A DNA stretch of 64,000 nt from an uncultured Roseburia sp. (GTDB lineage Bacteria > Bacillota > Clostridia > Lachnospirales > Lachnospiraceae), in assembly GCA_900756925.1 (NCBI GenBank), contig CAAELX010000054.1:1-64000 (forward strand), written 5' to 3'. This document shows, one piece after another, positions 61,873-64,000 of this stretch (position 1 is the first letter of the stretch; every line of letters begins with the position of its first letter). Position numbers and translations under genes: made by a program. Under the pieces are notes generated by a model. The model was given only the letters and a program-made list of their open reading frames with translations. It ran no database searches and was not told the DNA's origin.

Positions 61873-63204
61873 ATGAGAATTTCCCTGCCAGAAAAAGTAA
61901 CTTACATCATAGAGACACTGACCGCCGCAGGCTTCGAAGCCTACGCAGTGGGCGGCTGCGTTCGTGATACCATCTTAGGGCGGTCACCGATGGATTGGGA
62001 TATCACGACATCTGCGAAGCCGGAGCAGGTGAAAAAACTCTTTACACATACTATCGACACCGGAATTCAGCACGGGACGGTCACGGTCATGCTCTCCCAT
62101 GAGGGCTTCGAGGTGACAACCTACCGGATTGATGGGGAATACGAGGATGCGAGACATCCGAAGGAAGTGCAGTTCACATCGAACCTCTTAGAGGACTTAA
62201 AACGCAGGGACTTCACCATCAACGCGATGGCGTACAACGGGAAAGACGGTCTCGTGGATGCGTTTGACGGGGAGGGAGATCTCCAAAAAGGGATTATCCG
62301 CTGCGTGGGTGTGGCAGAGGAACGTTTCTCAGAGGATGCCTTAAGGATGCTTCGAGCAGTGAGATTTGCTGGACAGCTTGGTTTTTCCATCGAGGAGGAG
62401 ACCAGACAGGCAATCCATAAGCTTGCCCCAAACATTGCAAAAGTCAGCGCAGAACGGATCCAGATTGAGCTTGTGAAGCTTATGACAGCGAAGCATCCGG
62501 AGGAGATCATGACGGCGTATGAGACAGGGCTGACGAAAGTCTTCCTGCCGGAATTTGATGTGATGATGGAGACCGGACAGAACAATCCGCATCACTGCTA
62601 CAGTGTCGGCATGCACACGGTTGAGGCATTAAAACAGATAGAGCCGGATAAGGTGGAGCGCCTTGCAATCCTTCTTCATGATATTGCAAAACCGGCATGT
62701 AAGACGACGGACGAAAATGGTATTGACCACTTCTACGGGCATCCGGAAAAGGGCAGCGAGATGGCGAGAAAAGTACTGCGCCGTCTCAAATTCGACAATG
62801 GCACAACCGACAGGGTGTGCCGCCTGATCGCCTGCCATGATGACAATCCACCGCTCACGGAACGCGCTGTCAGAAAGGCTGTCTACCGGAACGGAGAGGA
62901 ACAGTACCCGGCATTGTTTGCCGTAAAGCGGGCAGATGTCTCAGCGCAGAGCAATTATCATAGAGAAGAGAAGTTCGAATATCTGAAAGAGTATGAGAAC
63001 ATCTACAGACAGATCATGGAAAAAAAGCAGTGCCTGTCCATCAGACAGCTTGCCGTGACGGGAACTGATCTGATCGCAGCGGGTATGAAGCCTGGAAAAG
63101 AGATTGGTGAGGTGTTAAAACAACTTTTAGATTATGTGCTAGAAAACCCAGAGGCGAACACGAAGGAACAATTACTAGAACAGGTTCAAAAAACAATGGC
63201 ATGA
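61873..63204 (+). CDS. cca: CCA tRNA nucleotidyltransferase (HD-containing)
   Basis: 443 residues. The polymerase head has GFEAYAVGGCVRDTILGRSPMDWDITT (~18-44, the DxD metal pair), TYRIDGEYEDARHP, and RRDFTINAMAY; neck and body follow. An HD domain (LAILLHDIAKPAC, ~260; FYGHPEKGSEM) lies in the middle. It adds CCA to tRNA 3' ends, needed here since the three tRNA genes in the window lack an encoded CCA. AAAGGAAC precedes the ATG. Confidence 0.95.
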   Translation: MRISLPEKVTYIIETLTAAGFEAYAVGGCVRDTILGRSPMDWDITTSAKPEQVKKLFTHTIDTGIQHGTVTVMLSHEGFEVTTYRIDGEYEDARHPKEVQFTSNLLEDLKRRDFTINAMAYNGKDGLVDAFDGEGDLQKGIIRCVGVAEERFSEDALRMLRAVRFAGQLGFSIEEETRQAIHKLAPNIAKVSAERIQIELVKLMTAKHPEEIMTAYETGLTKVFLPEFDVMMETGQNNPHHCYSVGMHTVEALKQIEPDKVERLAILLHDIAKPACKTTDENGIDHFYGHPEKGSEMARKVLRRLKFDNGTTDRVCRLIACHDDNPPLTERAVRKAVYRNGEEQYPALFAVKRADVSAQSNYHREEKFEYLKEYENIYRQIMEKKQCLSIRQLAVTGTDLIAAGMKPGKEIGEVLKQLLDYVLENPEANTKEQLLEQVQKTMA

Positions 63205-63293
63205 AACCAATGCCCCTCACATATGATAGAGTAAACCCGGTACAGAGAGGAAACATATACCTGGGAGAAAAAGATCATGTGGAGGGGTTTTTC

Positions 63294-64000
63294 ATGTATT
63301 TCAGACCGGAGCAGATATTAGAACAATATGAGATTGAGATCAGATCTGTCTCAAAAGGAAGAGACTGTTATCTGTGCGAGACGAATCTGGGTGGAAAAGC
63401 GTTGAAGGAGTATCGGGGATCAAGGGAGCGCGCAGAATTTCTTGCAGGAATGCTAGAGTTCCTAAGCAGACAGAAGCTGCTGGTGGAGACGGTGCTTCGG
63501 ACAAAGGAGGGGGAGCCGCTTGCGTCCGAGGAAGAGGAACAGCAGAAGTATATCCTCGTCGATGCATTCCGGGGTGCGGAATGTGACACGAAGAGCAGGG
63601 AGGATATGATCTGTGCGGCAGGTCTTCTTGCGGATTTACATAATGCTTCAAAAGCATATCAGGGGGAAGTTCCGGAATTCGTGAAAAACAGGGCAGATGT
63701 CCTGTATCTTTTATATGAGAAGCATAACCGGGAATTGAAACAGGTACGTCGTTATATCCGCTCCGGAAAAAAGAGGAATGAGTTCGAGGAACTTTTTTTA
63801 AGAAGTTATGACAGTTTTTTTGAAAAGGCGGCGAAAGTAACGGAACTATTAAAGGGAAGGATGCCGTCGGAGGAACTGACTGGGTTCTGCCACGGAGATT
63901 ACAACCAGCACAATGTGATCTTTTCGCGGGAGGGCACGGCGATCGTGAATTTCGGAAATTATTCATATGGCGTGATGGCCGGGGATCTGGCGAATTTTAT
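63294..64000 (+). CDS. CotS-type spore coat kinase-like protein (partial)
   Basis: Starts at ATG 63294 with GGAGGGG 6 bases upstream and runs off the window (235 codons seen). The fold is aminoglycoside phosphotransferase/CotS-like: N-lobe strands and KEYRGSRERAEFLAGMLEFL, hinge ILVDAFRGAE, LLADLHNASKAY, then the catalytic loop HGDYNQHNVIF. The usual metal-binding Asp (IDFD in the family) is Asn here (IVNFGNYSYG), so kinase activity is doubtful. Family members are spore coat proteins or related kinases; it fits the sporulation genes elsewhere in the window. The absent C-terminus prevents a firmer call. Confidence 0.78.
   Translation, partial: MYFRPEQILEQYEIEIRSVSKGRDCYLCETNLGGKALKEYRGSRERAEFLAGMLEFLSRQKLLVETVLRTKEGEPLASEEEEQQKYILVDAFRGAECDTKSREDMICAAGLLADLHNASKAYQGEVPEFVKNRADVLYLLYEKHNRELKQVRRYIRSGKKRNEFEELFLRSYDSFFEKAAKVTELLKGRMPSEELTGFCHGDYNQHNVIFSREGTAIVNFGNYSYGVMAGDLANF

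Overview
The window reads as a chromosomal segment of a spore-forming Gram-positive anaerobe of the Clostridia, most likely the family Lachnospiraceae (Roseburia/Agathobacter-like). The support is the gene content: SpoVT, SpoVG and a CotS-type kinase; glutamine synthetase followed by an ANTAR regulator; DapL lysine biosynthesis; a GlgC/GlgD pair; a DUF6465 protein; and T-box and SAM leaders. AAGGAG-type ribosome sites, TTGACA/TATAAT promoters and hairpin-plus-T-run terminators fit too. The species was not identified.

Layout. 1-1200: 3' end of a 23S rRNA with no 5S behind it, tRNA-Trp, and an HPr-like protein without the phosphorylatable His. 1204-7627: a PD-(D/E)XK nuclease-Rad3 helicase, then a compact Tad-like set (TadZ-like protein, 52-residue pilin-like protein, CpaF/TadA ATPase, a single polypeptide joining TadB-like and TadC-like halves). 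7644-10467 (minus): CBS/CorC membrane protein and guaB. 10643-13588: hisA, glnA and an ANTAR regulator behind a terminator-bearing leader. 13693-19752: dapL, an HMA-domain metal chaperone behind a CsoR-type operator, an ABC-F ATPase, a SulP transporter and an Rrf2 regulator. 19978-22375: a Leu T-box leader and a 2-isopropylmalate synthase with a C-terminal AraC-type DNA-binding domain. 22523-29174: MATE exporter, GGDEF-EAL protein, spoVT with a sigma-G-like promoter, and a YhaO/YhaN-like nuclease pair. 29242-37171: a membrane-anchored protein of unknown role, tRNA-Gly and tRNA-Phe, a GH31 glucosidase, several lineage-type hypothetical proteins, a second HPr-like protein and DUF6465. 37313-42352 (minus): prs, a DnaI-like loader, a DnaD-like protein and murC, with five perfect DnaA boxes between dnaD and murC. 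42757-48207: glgC-glgD, spoVG, a PAP2 phosphatase, a GlmU-like uridylyltransferase lacking the acetyltransferase half, and pth. 48223-58287: mfd, a PrsA-like foldase, aroK, a LysM/G5/M23 protein, murA, and metK behind a SAM riboswitch. 58429-64000: a two-component pair, an RluA-type synthase, cca, and the start of a CotS-type gene that runs off the end.

Most genes are core housekeeping. The unusual material is the minimal Tad-like cluster with its TadB-TadC fusion, the LeuA-AraC fusion, the DnaA-box cluster beside replication-initiation genes, the two HPr-like proteins with altered active sites, a dispersed repeat that sits directly behind terminator T-runs in all three copies (10719, 15437, 56936), and two large nested inverted-repeat elements (47363-47598 and 60626-60902). 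No CRISPR array, transposase, integrase or phage gene was seen.
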